Assembly: GCA_902775735.1 (NCBI GenBank)
Contig: CACYNH010000009.1
Location: forward strand, 1 to 64,000
Direction of reading: 5' to 3'
DNA length: 64,000 nucleotides
Origin: an uncultured Erysipelotrichaceae bacterium
GTDB lineage: Bacteria > Bacillota_I > Bacilli_A > Erysipelotrichales > Erysipelotrichaceae
Below, piece after piece: positions 52,820 to 62,086 of this stretch. Each line of letters starts with the position of its first letter. Position 1 is the stretch's first letter. The notes under the pieces were generated by a model. The model saw nothing but the letters and a program-made list of their open reading frames with translations, had not been told where the DNA came from and did no database searches. A program made the position numbers and the translations under genes.

Positions 52820-53809
52820 ATGAGAAGAAATAGAGGAAATGGCGGTTTCATCTGGTTTATATTTTTGATTTTATTATTCAGCGGCGGTCTTGGCGCGATT
52901 TTCCCGCTGCTTCTGATCGTCGGTGTCGTCATGGCAATCACTATGGGCGCTGTGCAGACATCGAACCGTCAGGAAAGCATCCGCAATGAGTCCTACCGCA
53001 GAACGGATAATTATTACCGTGCCGGTAGCACCCAGAAGTATTCCGCCGCCCAGATGGCGAAAATCAACGTTTACCTGCGCAGCTGGTACCGGACCAGAAG
53101 ATCACTGCCGATCGGATCGAACATCGACCTGAGAATCCATGGCGAACGCTACGCGTCACTGGCTTCCCTTGATGTTTACCGCAACAACACATATATCTGT
53201 TCCCTGAGCGACTTCGGAAGAAGATATCCGGATTCATATAATGAAATTCTCAGAGAACTCTCATCCCTGGCTGAACAGGGCCATGCCCCGGACGCTGAAG
53301 TCATTGACGTAGAGGCGACCGACAGACAGCAGGAACAGAAAAAACAGGAAGCGCCGAAGAAGGAAGAAAAGAAGACAAAAGGCTCCCAGGACTTCATCAA
53401 TGAGATCAACCAGCTCAACGACGATATTCCTGATGAGAACATCTCCAACGGCCTGTACGAAACCTGCGCCCTGCTCAAGCAGATCCAGACTCTGGAAGAA
53501 AGATTCCCGGCTTCCCGCGACAAGCTCAAGAAGCTCTATGAATACTATCTGCCGATCCTGATCAGGATCCTGAAGCAGTATGACAACCTGCAGGCAGCCC
53601 AGACAGATCCTTCCTATGAAACAACGAAGGAGAAGCTCACCCGTACCATCACCCTGATCAACGACGCCATGAAGACAATCATTTCAAGTCTTACCGATCA
53701 GGACTTCATTAACCTGTCAGCCGATATTTCCACACTGGAGGCAGTTCTTCAGAAGGACGGCCTGACCAGTGACGGCCAGATTCCGCGCCGTCAGGGAGGA
53801 ATGCAGTAA
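52820..53809 (+). CDS. XpaC-family protein
   Basis: 329 residues. A short basic N-terminus, two close membrane spans (about 10-45), a soluble middle with a Lys/Glu-rich linker (about 165-190), and a helical C-terminal region (about 190-320) typical of the 5-bromo-4-chloroindolyl phosphate hydrolysis (XpaC) family. In Bacillus xpaC is paired with the TelA homologue yaaN. Here its stop overlaps by one base the start of an AAA gene, and telA lies 4 kb downstream. Biochemical role unknown. Confidence 0.78.
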   Translation: MRRNRGNGGFIWFIFLILLFSGGLGAIFPLLLIVGVVMAITMGAVQTSNRQESIRNESYRRTDNYYRAGSTQKYSAAQMAKINVYLRSWYRTRRSLPIGSNIDLRIHGERYASLASLDVYRNNTYICSLSDFGRRYPDSYNEILRELSSLAEQGHAPDAEVIDVEATDRQQEQKKQEAPKKEEKKTKGSQDFINEINQLNDDIPDENISNGLYETCALLKQIQTLEERFPASRDKLKKLYEYYLPILIRILKQYDNLQAAQTDPSYETTKEKLTRTITLINDAMKTIISSLTDQDFINLSADISTLEAVLQKDGLTSDGQIPRRQGGMQ

Positions 53810-55986
53810 TGTCTGACAAAAACCGCAGAAGAGATGAAAAAGAGCGCCTCTGGAATGAAGTGCTCGGCAAAAAGCGCGCTTATGAAAATGATGATGAGTC
53901 CGCCGATATCGAACTGAGTCTGGAGGAAACCTCAAAGCATTCCAACGAAACACTCAAAAGCGCTTCCGACGCCATGGACGCGCTCAACCGGATCCTCAAA
54001 AAACAGCAGAAAGATCTCGAAGCTTTAAGCAATGAAATGAAGGCGTCCAAAGACAGCCGGATCGATCCGTCCCTGATGGATATGGACCAGCTGGAAAAAG
54101 ACCTGCAGATGGACTTCGGCATGAAGAAGGCGGAAGCCGTCAGTGAACCTGAAGAACACGCTGAACCCGCAGCCGCCAAAGCCAAAGGCCCCGAGGCTTC
54201 GGACTTTGAGTATGCGCTCAATGAAGTCAACAAGGCTGTCGTCGGCCAGAGCGAAGCTGTCAGACAGCTGGTCACAGCGTTCCGCCGTCCCTATGTCATG
54301 GGTGAGCAGTCCGGCAAGCCGAAGAATGTCATCATCGTCAGCGGACCGGCCGGTTCCGGCAAGCACGAGGCGATCGCGAAAACCGCAAGAGCCCTTTACG
54401 AAAAGCAGGTATTCATTTCCGATACCGTCTATACCATTGACATGAGCCGCTATACTAGCGGATCCCAGGAGCAGATTTTCCTGCAGGACCTCTATGAGGC
54501 CCTTTCCGGAAAAGGCTCCGTGATCTGCTTCGAGCATTTCGAAACAGGTTTCCCGTCTTTCCTGAGAATGGTCAATTCCCTGGCGGTCGACGGCAATGTC
54601 GTCCTCAACAAGAGATATGTTCTGACCAAGGGAGTGCTGGTGGAAAACCAGACCGGTCTGGTTAAGGACAGCGTTGATTCATTAAGCAGCGAAGGCAAAT
54701 ACCTTGTCTTTGTGACAACCGAAAAGACTTCCAAAGTCCAGGACGCTTTCGGCGCCAGCTTCATGTACCACGTGCTTGATACAGTCATCTTCCAGAAACT
54801 GGATGAGGAAAGTGTCAAAGCGATTATTGATAAGGAATCGGCAGACTTTGAACAGAAGGCGGCCGCAAACCTGAAGGTTACCCTCGCGGTTCCTTCGGAA
54901 ATCAGGGAATGGGTGGCAGCCCACTATGACAAGACACAGGGGGCAGACGCCATTCATTCAATGTTCTATGATTTCTATGTTTCCCTCAGTGAAATGGCTC
55001 TGGCCATGAAGGGGACAGAGAATAAACCGGTGACTCTCTTTGTCAGGGATGATATCCCTTACGCCAGAGAAGGAGACAGCGAAGTCAGGCTCTCCCGCTC
55101 GAAGAACAGCGAAGAGGAAATCGCCGCGGTCAATGAAGAACTTGACCAGATCGTCGGTCTGGATATGGTCAAAAACTATATCCGTTCCCTGCAGTCCCAT
55201 ATCGCCGTACAGCAGAAGAGAAGAGAGCAGGGCATGAAGACCGCCGAAGTCTCCAAGCACATGATCTTCACCGGCAACCCCGGCACCGGAAAAACAACCA
55301 TTGCCCGCCTGATTTCCCGCTACATGAAGGCGATCGGCGCCCTTTCCCAGGGTCAGCTGGTGGAAGTCACAAGAGCGGACCTGGTTGCCCAGTATGTCGG
55401 TCAGACTGCCCCGTTAACCATGTCGGTCATCAAATCCGCCATCGGCGGCGTCCTCTTTATCGATGAAGCGTACTCTCTTTACAGAGGAAAAGACGACTCC
55501 TTCGGTCTTGAGGCAATCGACACACTGGTCAAGGCGATGGAAGACAACCGTGAGGACCTGATCGTTATCCTGGCAGGATATAAAAAGGAAATGGCAGGCT
55601 TCCTGGAAGCCAACTCCGGTCTGAAGTCCAGATTCCCGAACCTGATCAACTTCGACGACTACACAGGTCTTGAACTCAGAAAGATCGCCCAGATCCAGGC
55701 GAAGTCCAAAGGCTATGTCATTGATGAAGGCGCTCTGGAAGATCTCGAAAAGTACTTCGACCAGGTGCAGGCAATCAATTCCGCCGAAGCCGGCAACGGC
55801 CGTCTGGCAAGAAATGTGGTTGAGGACGCGATCCTGCGCCAGTCGGAAAGACTGATCTCCAATCCGGAAGCGGATATGAGTCTGCTGCTGAAGGATGACT
55901 TCGACTTCACCGTCAAGGTAAAGGCTCCCGAGAAAAAAGAAGGAACCACCCTTGAGGACATGCTGAAGCAGCTTCAGAACAACTGA
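53809..55986 (+). CDS. two-domain AAA ATPase, degenerate first site, CbxX/CfxQ-like second site
   Basis: 725 residues. A coiled-coil-rich N-terminus (about 40-120), then a Clp-like AAA domain (about 135-420: AVVGQSEAVRQLV) whose Walker A reads GPAGSGKH, with His in place of Ser/Thr, and whose Walker B reads VICFEHFE without the Asp. The second AAA domain (about 455-700) is intact and of CbxX/SpoVK type: GNPGTGKTT near 489, VLFIDEAYSL near 549, LIVILAGYKKEM. It is fused to xpaC transcription and ended by a terminator. It may remodel a protein of the TelA/XpaC system; no partner is proven. Confidence 0.88.
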   Translation: MSDKNRRRDEKERLWNEVLGKKRAYENDDESADIELSLEETSKHSNETLKSASDAMDALNRILKKQQKDLEALSNEMKASKDSRIDPSLMDMDQLEKDLQMDFGMKKAEAVSEPEEHAEPAAAKAKGPEASDFEYALNEVNKAVVGQSEAVRQLVTAFRRPYVMGEQSGKPKNVIIVSGPAGSGKHEAIAKTARALYEKQVFISDTVYTIDMSRYTSGSQEQIFLQDLYEALSGKGSVICFEHFETGFPSFLRMVNSLAVDGNVVLNKRYVLTKGVLVENQTGLVKDSVDSLSSEGKYLVFVTTEKTSKVQDAFGASFMYHVLDTVIFQKLDEESVKAIIDKESADFEQKAAANLKVTLAVPSEIREWVAAHYDKTQGADAIHSMFYDFYVSLSEMALAMKGTENKPVTLFVRDDIPYAREGDSEVRLSRSKNSEEEIAAVNEELDQIVGLDMVKNYIRSLQSHIAVQQKRREQGMKTAEVSKHMIFTGNPGTGKTTIARLISRYMKAIGALSQGQLVEVTRADLVAQYVGQTAPLTMSVIKSAIGGVLFIDEAYSLYRGKDDSFGLEAIDTLVKAMEDNREDLIVILAGYKKEMAGFLEANSGLKSRFPNLINFDDYTGLELRKIAQIQAKSKGYVIDEGALEDLEKYFDQVQAINSAEAGNGRLARNVVEDAILRQSERLISNPEADMSLLLKDDFDFTVKVKAPEKKEGTTLEDMLKQLQNN

Positions 55987-55989
55987 TCC

Positions 55990-56023
55990 AAAAGCGGAGC
56001 TTTGAAAGAAGCTTCGCTTTTTT
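55990..56023 (+). terminator. terminator of the xpaC-AAA operon
   Basis: AAAAGCGGAGC (55990-56000) pairs with GCTTCGCTTTT (56011-56021) with one G-T pair, then T. Confidence 0.85.
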
Positions 56024-56097
56024 CAGCCAATGGAATCTTAAAATTTTCTTTCATCCGCATCTTCATCTTCATAGTGCCCCGACAGCAGGGCTTTCTT

Positions 56098-56106
56098 TGA
56101 TATAAT
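56098..56106 (+). promoter_or_regulatory. extended -10 of the pseudo-nucleotidase gene
   Basis: TGA-TATAAT, 17 bases before the ATG, with TGGAGG between. Confidence 0.55.
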
Positions 56107-56123
56107 CATCTGGAGGTATTCCA

Positions 56124-57998
56124 ATGAAAAAGATGATGCGATGGTTCATGGCCCTGTGCGTTGGCTGGGCGTCCGTGAATGTGATAAAAACCGATATAAA
56201 AGCCGCCTCCGATCCGGTCCGGATTCTGTTCACCCATGATCTGATGGATCACATAGACCCGTATAAAACCCTCAATGAGGAAAATGAGTCGGTCACATAC
56301 GGCGGCTACGCGTATCTTGCCTCGGCGGTCAGTCAGTACAGCAATGAAAGAACCGTCGTTCTTGACGCCGGAAACTTCTCAACCGGCACCATGTACGCGT
56401 CGCTTTCCGCATCTTCAGCGCCTGATCTGGCGCTTATGAAGGCGATGGGCTATGACGCAGTCACCCTGGGAAGCGCGGACTTCCGCTATGGCGCGGAGAG
56501 AACCGGTCAGATGCTTAAGACAGCGGGCGAAGGCCCGGCACTGGTCGCGGCCAATCTGGAATTCGCCTCCGGCGCGGCAGGCACAGCCATGAAAGAAGGC
56601 TGGGCGGCAGCCGGCGGCAGCAGCGGCGCCCTGATCGACGCGGGTCCCTATACAGTCGGCGTGTTCGGGATCATGGATCCTGATGAAAATATGGCGGAAG
56701 AACAGCGGGTCACGGTCACCGATCAGCTGACAGCCGCTTCCGATACCGTAAACGCGTTAAAGAAAGAAGGCGCGGACCTGGTTGTCTGCCTGTACAGCAC
56801 AGTGCAGGAAGACCTCAGTGAATTCGCGGCCGGCGTCAGCGCGGACGTCATCATCGCCGGAGGCAGCTATCCTGCTTCTGAACAATATGAAAAAGCCGGC
56901 AGCACCGTGATTGTTTCGGCGGATCAGTACGGAAAGTCGCTCGGACTTCTGGACATCGATCCTTCTGACGGTTCCGTTGCCGGATATGAAAAGATTCAGA
57001 TTTCCGATTCCTCCTTTGAGGCTGATGAGGAAATCAGTGAAATGATCAGCGGTTTCCGCACCCAGGTGCAGGATAAGATCATGAAGCGATTCGGCCTTGA
57101 TACGGAAAAACCGGCATTCAGAGCGCCTTACTCCTTAACCACTTACGAACGTTTGTCCGGCAGCCGCAGATATGCCGAGGCGGCGGATCTGGTCACCGAT
57201 TCCATGATTGAGGCATATTCGCCTTCCTCTTCCGATGAAGCCAAGGCGGTCGCGATCATTACCGAAGACATGATCACCGGAACACTGTTTGCCGGCACAG
57301 TCAGCGCCAATGAGCTGTTCCAGCTGGCCTCCGGTGAGATCGGCAGCGACGGCATTCCGGGAACCAATATCATCCATTGTTATATGCGGGGAGAGGATCT
57401 TCTTGCCTTATGCGAAATGGATCTGATGTTAAACGCGGACAATCCTTCAAAGCAGATGCACTTCGGCCGGATGCGCTATGAGTATTCGATGAACCGTCCG
57501 GAAACCAACCGCGTCATCGATGTCTATACAGAGGAGGCGGACGGTTATTATGTCGCCATCACCGGCGACAGGCTTTACCCGGTGATCACAACGGCCTCAT
57601 TCCTGCGCACCATCCCGGAAATGATCGAAAAGACCGGAAACGTGCTGACATGCAATGTTTACGATGAAACCGGAAGAGCTCTTACTGATTATGATGTCAT
57701 GACCATCAGAAACGGAGACGGCGCGGCGGTGAAAATGTGGTCTGCCATCGCGTCCTATATTGAGCATTTTGACAGGGGCTCAGACGGCATTGACGTATTG
57801 CCGGACAATTACAGAACAGCCCGCAGGCAGCGGACAAAGATCTCTTCCCTGAATGTGATCAAGCTGTTCAAGCATGCCGGTCAGGCGACATTGGATTTCT
57901 GGCTGAAGATCGTTGCCATTCCGCTGGCGGCATTGATCGGTCTGAACATTCTTGTCTGGCTGATCAATCTCAAAAAAAGGAAAGAAACAAACGAATGA
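56124..57998 (+). CDS. membrane-anchored 5'-nucleotidase-like protein with lost catalytic motifs
   Basis: 624 residues. Signal peptide (1-28), a calcineurin-like fold (about 30-310), a 5'-nucleotidase C-terminal domain (about 340-560) and a C-terminal membrane span (about 588-612) with a basic tail. Compared with the intact paralogue at 21119, motif by motif: TSDVH becomes THDLM, LGD becomes AGN, GNHEFDYG becomes GSADFRYG, LSH becomes LYS and GHSH becomes GGSY. Only one metal-ligand Asp (39) remains, so phosphatase activity is unlikely. Placed between the AAA and TelA genes; perhaps a surface receptor or scaffold. Confidence 0.85.
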   Translation: MKKMMRWFMALCVGWASVNVIKTDIKAASDPVRILFTHDLMDHIDPYKTLNEENESVTYGGYAYLASAVSQYSNERTVVLDAGNFSTGTMYASLSASSAPDLALMKAMGYDAVTLGSADFRYGAERTGQMLKTAGEGPALVAANLEFASGAAGTAMKEGWAAAGGSSGALIDAGPYTVGVFGIMDPDENMAEEQRVTVTDQLTAASDTVNALKKEGADLVVCLYSTVQEDLSEFAAGVSADVIIAGGSYPASEQYEKAGSTVIVSADQYGKSLGLLDIDPSDGSVAGYEKIQISDSSFEADEEISEMISGFRTQVQDKIMKRFGLDTEKPAFRAPYSLTTYERLSGSRRYAEAADLVTDSMIEAYSPSSSDEAKAVAIITEDMITGTLFAGTVSANELFQLASGEIGSDGIPGTNIIHCYMRGEDLLALCEMDLMLNADNPSKQMHFGRMRYEYSMNRPETNRVIDVYTEEADGYYVAITGDRLYPVITTASFLRTIPEMIEKTGNVLTCNVYDETGRALTDYDVMTIRNGDGAAVKMWSAIASYIEHFDRGSDGIDVLPDNYRTARRQRTKISSLNVIKLFKHAGQATLDFWLKIVAIPLAALIGLNILVWLINLKKRKETNE

Positions 57999-58009
57999 AG
58001 CGTCTTGCA

Positions 58010-58018
58010 TGCTATACT
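58010..58018 (+). promoter_or_regulatory. extended -10 of telA
   Basis: TGC-TATACT, about 38 bases before the ATG; AAGGAGAG is the ribosome site. Confidence 0.5.
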
Positions 58019-58056
58019 GATTTCGTAAAAAAACATTAACAAATAAGGAGAGAATC

Positions 58057-59259
58057 ATGAGTGAAATGAACAAGGAAGCCCAGGCACAGACTCAGGCTGA
58101 ACCCGAAATCACACTGACACTGACACCGGACGAAGTGGCAGCGGAAAACGAAAAGAAACTGGCCGAACTGGAAGAACAGGTCAATCCCGCGGCTGTCAAG
58201 GATCCGCTCGCGGAAATGAAGCTGACCGAAGCTGAACGCAAAACTGTTGAAGACTTCTCCAAGAAGATTGACATTACTGAATCCAACACAATTCTTCAGT
58301 ATGGCTCCGCCGCCCAGAAGAAGGTCACAGATTTCTCCAACACCGCCCTGCAGAATGTCCGTACAAAGGACCTCGGCGAAATCGGCAGCCTGTTAAGCAA
58401 CCTGGTTGTTGAACTGAAGACAACCGATGACGATGAAAAGAAGGGCTTCTTTGACGGCCTCTTCGGCAAGGGAAAGGACAAAGTCACAGAATACAAGGCA
58501 AAGTATGACAAGGCGGAAGTCAACGTCGAAAAGATTGCCGGCATTCTTGAAGACCATCAGATTACCCTGTTGAAGGATATCGCACTTCTCGATGAGCTCT
58601 ATGCCCGCAACGCCCAGAACACAAAGGAACTGTCCATGTACATTCTGGCCGGCAAGAAGAAGCTCCAGGAAGTCCGTGAAAACGAGCTGCCCGCCCTCAT
58701 CCAGAAGGCCAAGGAATCCAATCTGCCGGAAGATGCCCAGGCCGCCAATGACCTCGAGCAGGCATGCGTCAGATTCGAAAAGAAACTCTATGACCTGGAA
58801 CTGACAAGACAGGTTTCCATCCAGATGGGCCCGCAGATCAGACTTGTCCAGAACAACGACACATTAATGACAGAAAAGATCCAGAGCACCCTGGTCAACA
58901 CCATCCCGCTCTGGAAGAACCAGATCGTTCTGTCCCTGGGTATTGAACATTCCAAGCAGGCGATGGAAGCGGAACGCGAAGTCACCAACATGACTAACGA
59001 CCTGCTCAAGAAGAACGCCGAAACTCTCCACCAGGCAACAGTCGACGTCGCCAAGGAAAGCGAAAGAGGCATCGTCGATATCGAAACTCTCCAGCACACC
59101 AACGAACAGCTCATCGCCACACTGGACGAAGTTCTTCAGATCCAGAAGGAAGGCCATGAAAAGCGTGAGGCGGCTGAACTCGAACTCAGAAGAATCGAGA
59201 ACCAGCTCACCGACAAGCTGCTGCAGATCAACAACGAAAAAGACATCACAAAAAGATAA
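58057..59259 (+). CDS. telA: TelA family (toxic-anion resistance) protein
   Basis: 400 residues, mostly long amphipathic helices with no membrane span. The TelA/KlaA family match is seen along the chain: DITESNTILQYGSAAQKKV near 70, LYARNAQNTKELSMYILAG near 183, RQVSIQMGPQIRLVQNND near 250 and TIPLWKNQIVLSLG near 283. Members are linked to tellurite, nisin and other envelope stress tolerance, usually beside XpaC. Codon choice is of the highly expressed type. Own promoter and terminator. Confidence 0.93.
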   Translation: MSEMNKEAQAQTQAEPEITLTLTPDEVAAENEKKLAELEEQVNPAAVKDPLAEMKLTEAERKTVEDFSKKIDITESNTILQYGSAAQKKVTDFSNTALQNVRTKDLGEIGSLLSNLVVELKTTDDDEKKGFFDGLFGKGKDKVTEYKAKYDKAEVNVEKIAGILEDHQITLLKDIALLDELYARNAQNTKELSMYILAGKKKLQEVRENELPALIQKAKESNLPEDAQAANDLEQACVRFEKKLYDLELTRQVSIQMGPQIRLVQNNDTLMTEKIQSTLVNTIPLWKNQIVLSLGIEHSKQAMEAEREVTNMTNDLLKKNAETLHQATVDVAKESERGIVDIETLQHTNEQLIATLDEVLQIQKEGHEKREAAELELRRIENQLTDKLLQINNEKDITKR

Positions 59260-59269
59260 CTTCACTCAT

Positions 59270-59306
59270 AACGGTCCTCTGATCCGATGGTCAGAGACCG
59301 TTTTTT
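59270..59306 (+). terminator. telA terminator
   Basis: AACGGTC (59270-59276) pairs with GACCGTT (59296-59302); TCT/AGA extends it inside past a bulged C; six T. Confidence 0.85.
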
Positions 59307-59320
59307 CTGCCTGCGGAAAT

Positions 59321-59345
59321 AAAAAAAGAACGGTTCACCCGTTCT
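59321..59345 (-). terminator. cold-shock gene terminator
   Basis: Minus-strand AGAACGG pairs with CCGTTCT (59345-59339 with 59333-59327), then a run of T. Confidence 0.8.
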
Positions 59346-59372
59346 CATTGGTCACATAATATCTGTACTGAT

Positions 59373-59573
59373 TCAGAGCTTTACGACATTACTTGCCTGA
59401 GGACCGCGATCGCTCTCGGTAATGTCAAATGTGACTGCCTGGCCTTCGTCGAGAGTTTTGAAACCTTCACTCTGGATTGCGGAGTAATGTACGAATACAT
59501 CTTTTCCTTCGTCAGTTGTGATGAATCCATAACCCTTTTCGGCGTTGAACCACTTAACCTTTCCTGTTGCCAT
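59373..59573 (-). CDS. cold-shock protein (CspA family)
   Basis: 66 residues, the normal length. RNA-binding OB fold with RNP1 KGYGFIT and RNP2 VFVHYSAI (usually VFVHFSAI), [11 protein letters not shown] at the start. RNA chaperone. AAAGGAG lies about 12 bases before the ATG. Its leader is about 55 nt, shorter than the long cold-shock leaders of enterics. Confidence 0.96.
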   Translation of the reverse strand: MATGKVKWFNAEKGYGFITTDEGKDVFVHYSAIQSEGFKTLDEGQAVTFDITESDRGPQASNVVKL

Positions 59574-59636
59574 TCTGATTGTGATACTCCTTTTCTATGT
59601 ATCTCCGAGTAAAAAGTGTGCTCGTATACAATATCT

Positions 59637-59665
59637 ATAATATCCTCAGCATGCGTGAAATACAA
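59637..59665 (-). promoter_or_regulatory. cold-shock gene promoter
   Basis: Minus-strand TTGTAT (59665-59660), 17 bp, TATTAT (59642-59637). Confidence 0.6.
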
Positions 59666-59773
59666 GAAAAAAGTCGGTGCCAAAACGCGCAATTGCATTA
59701 CATAAACGAGGGAAAAGTGTATAATTATCCGTTTAGTCAGTATTGAAGAAAAGAACGGTTTTTCATATTCTCT

Positions 59774-59801
59774 TTGCAAAAAAGAACAGCTGAAATATAA
59801 T
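59774..59801 (+). promoter_or_regulatory. promoter of the T-box-metG transcript
   Basis: TTGCAA (59774-59779), 16 bp, TATAAT (59796-59801); start near 59808. A further TATAAT-like box at about 59720 could be an earlier start. Confidence 0.6.
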
Positions 59802-59807
59802 AGATTA

Positions 59808-60051
59808 GGCAAAAGGCGATGAAGGGAAGAGTAGTCCGTTCAGATGAATCCAGAAAGCAGGCGGGTGATGCGAGCCTGTTTCGGAAAACGGATGAAGATG
59901 GCCCCGGAGCCGGCTGTCTGAACCTGCAGTAGGACAGCACGGAGACGTCCGTTACAGCGTAAACGAGAGGTTTCACTTCTTATTATAAGAAGGGAAACAA
60001 GACAAAGGTGGTAACGCGTGCAAGACGTCCTTTCATTCGGGATGTCTTTTT
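59808..60051 (+). promoter_or_regulatory. T-box leader of metG
   Basis: The T-box AGGTGGTAACGCG (60006-60018) is followed by an intrinsic terminator: AAGACGTCC (60022-60030) with GGGATGTCTT (60039-60048) and T. Upstream, GGGAAGAGTAG and CAGAAAGCAGG fit stem I, and the sequence GAAGATGGCCCCGGAG places a likely Met specifier ATG at 59898-59900. Uncharged tRNA-Met would pair with the leader and prevent termination. Confidence 0.9.
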
Positions 60052-60072
60052 ATTTCAAAGGAGGAGCACACG

Positions 60073-62013
60073 ATGGAAAATAAAGGACCATATTACATTA
60101 CAACCGCGATTGCCTACGCGGCTGGCAAACCTCATATCGGCAACGTATATGAGATCGTCCTGGCGGATGCGATTGCCCGCTACAAGAGAAACGACGGCTA
60201 TGATGTCCGTTTCCAGACCGGAACAGACGAACACGGCCAGAAGGTTGAGGAAAGAGCGAAGAACGCCGGCAAGTCCCCGAAGCAGTTCGTTGACGAGATT
60301 TCCGCCATCATCAAGGAACAGTTCGACTGCATGAACATCTCCTATGACAAGTTCATCCGCACAACCGACGATGATCATGAAAAGCAGGTTCAGAAGATCT
60401 TCAAGAGACTTTATGACCAGGGCGACATCTACAAGGGCAAGTATGAAGGCCTTTACTGCCATGAGTGCGAAGCCTTCTATACAAAGAGCCAGCTGACCGA
60501 AGACGGCAAGTGCCCGGTCTGCGGCGGCGATGTTGTTCCGATGGACGAGGAAGCCTACTTCTTCAAAATGTCCAAATACGCGGACAGACTGATTCAGTAT
60601 ATCGAGGATCATCCTCATTTCATTCAGCCGGAAAGCAGAAAGAACGAAATGCTCAACAACTTCCTGAGACCCGGTCTTCAGGACCTGTGCGTTTCCCGCA
60701 CTTCCTTCAAGTGGGGTATTCCGGTTGACTTCGATCCGGACCATGTTGTTTATGTCTGGATTGACGCGCTGAGCAACTATATCACCGGCCTTGGCTATGA
60801 CTGCGACGGCAATCATAATGAGCTGTACAAAAAGTACTGGCCCGCTGATCTGCACCTGATCGGCAAGGACATTGTCCGCTTCCATACCATCTACTGGCCG
60901 ATTATGTTAATGGCGCTGAATGAGCCGCTGCCCAAACAGGTCTTCGGCCACCCGTGGCTGCTGACAGGCGACTCGAAAATGTCCAAGTCCAAGGGCAATG
61001 TCATCTACGCGGATGATCTGGTAAGTCTGTTCGGCGTTGACGCGGTAAGATTCATCATGCTGCATGAGATGCCGTTCGCCCAGGACGGTCATGTCACCTA
61101 TGATCTGATGATCGAAAGAATCAACAGCGACCTTGCCAACAACCTCGGCAACCTGGTCAACAGAACGCTCTCCATGCAGAACAAATACTTCAACGGCATG
61201 GTCGTCAACCCCGGCGTTGATCAGCCGGTGGACGACGGTCTCAAGGCTGAAGCGATGGAAACAGTCAGAAAAGTCGCGGCCCACATGGACGAGCTCAGAG
61301 TCGCGGATGCCATTCAGGACATTCTCGATCTCTTCTCCCGCTGCAACAAATACATCGACGAGACAATGCCGTGGGCTCTTGCCAAGGATCCCGAACAGAT
61401 CGGCAGACTCGCGACCGTTCTTTACAACCTGCTCGAATGCGTCAGAATCGCCGGCGTGCTGCTGAAGCCGTTCCTGCCGGAAACAGGCGCGAAGATCCTC
61501 GCTTCCCTGAACACCATGGCAAAGGATTTCGATTCCATCCAGGAATTCGGCAGACTGGAAACAGATATCAAGGTTGTTGAAAAGCCGGAAATCCTCTTCG
61601 CAAGACTCAATGAAAAAGAAGTCATGGCGAAGGTTGACGCGATTCAGAAGAATTACGCGGCAGCCAAAAAGAAGGCGGCTGAAAAGAAGCCTGAAATCGA
61701 ACCGGCAGACTTTGAAAAGATCGAGCTCAGAGTCGGCAGAGTCCTCTCCTGCGAAAGACACCCGGCAGCTGACAAGCTGTTTGTCCTCAAGGTTGACCTT
61801 GGCCAGGGTGAAGTCAGACAGATCGTCTCCGGTCTGGCCCAGAGCTACACACCGGGTCAGGTCATGGGCAAGAATGTTGTCGTCATCACAAACCTCAAAC
61901 CGGCAGTGATCCGCGGCGTTGAGTCCAAGGGCATGCTGCTGGCGGGCAAGGATGACAGGCAGATTGCCGTTGTCGAAGTCAACGGTCTGGCGCCCGGCAC
62001 AAAGATTTCCTGA
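60073..62013 (+). CDS. metG: methionyl-tRNA synthetase
   Basis: 646 residues. Class I synthetase: HIGN in AGKPHIGNVYEIV near 14, a zinc knuckle CHECEAF and CPVCGG (about 127-155), KMSKSKGNV near 302, an anticodon-binding domain and a C-terminal tRNA-binding domain (about 545-646, ELRVGRVLSCERHPAADKL), as in Bacillus MetG. AAAGGAGGAG before the ATG. Regulated by the T-box upstream. Confidence 0.98.
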   Translation: MENKGPYYITTAIAYAAGKPHIGNVYEIVLADAIARYKRNDGYDVRFQTGTDEHGQKVEERAKNAGKSPKQFVDEISAIIKEQFDCMNISYDKFIRTTDDDHEKQVQKIFKRLYDQGDIYKGKYEGLYCHECEAFYTKSQLTEDGKCPVCGGDVVPMDEEAYFFKMSKYADRLIQYIEDHPHFIQPESRKNEMLNNFLRPGLQDLCVSRTSFKWGIPVDFDPDHVVYVWIDALSNYITGLGYDCDGNHNELYKKYWPADLHLIGKDIVRFHTIYWPIMLMALNEPLPKQVFGHPWLLTGDSKMSKSKGNVIYADDLVSLFGVDAVRFIMLHEMPFAQDGHVTYDLMIERINSDLANNLGNLVNRTLSMQNKYFNGMVVNPGVDQPVDDGLKAEAMETVRKVAAHMDELRVADAIQDILDLFSRCNKYIDETMPWALAKDPEQIGRLATVLYNLLECVRIAGVLLKPFLPETGAKILASLNTMAKDFDSIQEFGRLETDIKVVEKPEILFARLNEKEVMAKVDAIQKNYAAAKKKAAEKKPEIEPADFEKIELRVGRVLSCERHPAADKLFVLKVDLGQGEVRQIVSGLAQSYTPGQVMGKNVVVITNLKPAVIRGVESKGMLLAGKDDRQIAVVEVNGLAPGTKIS

Positions 62014-62020
62014 TCTGATT

Positions 62021-62041
62021 AAGCCGCGGATGCGGCTTTTT
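62021..62041 (+). terminator. metG terminator
   Basis: AAGCCGC (62021-62027), loop GGAT, GCGGCTT (62032-62038), then T. Confidence 0.9.
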
Positions 62042-62086
62042 CAATCCCAAAGTGTTGTGTATACTTAACATAATGAGGTTGAACCC

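Noticed and set aside
59381..59812. 143-codon minus-strand frame over the cold-shock gene and its leader
   Set aside because: It overlaps cspA in another frame and spans its promoter; no domain.
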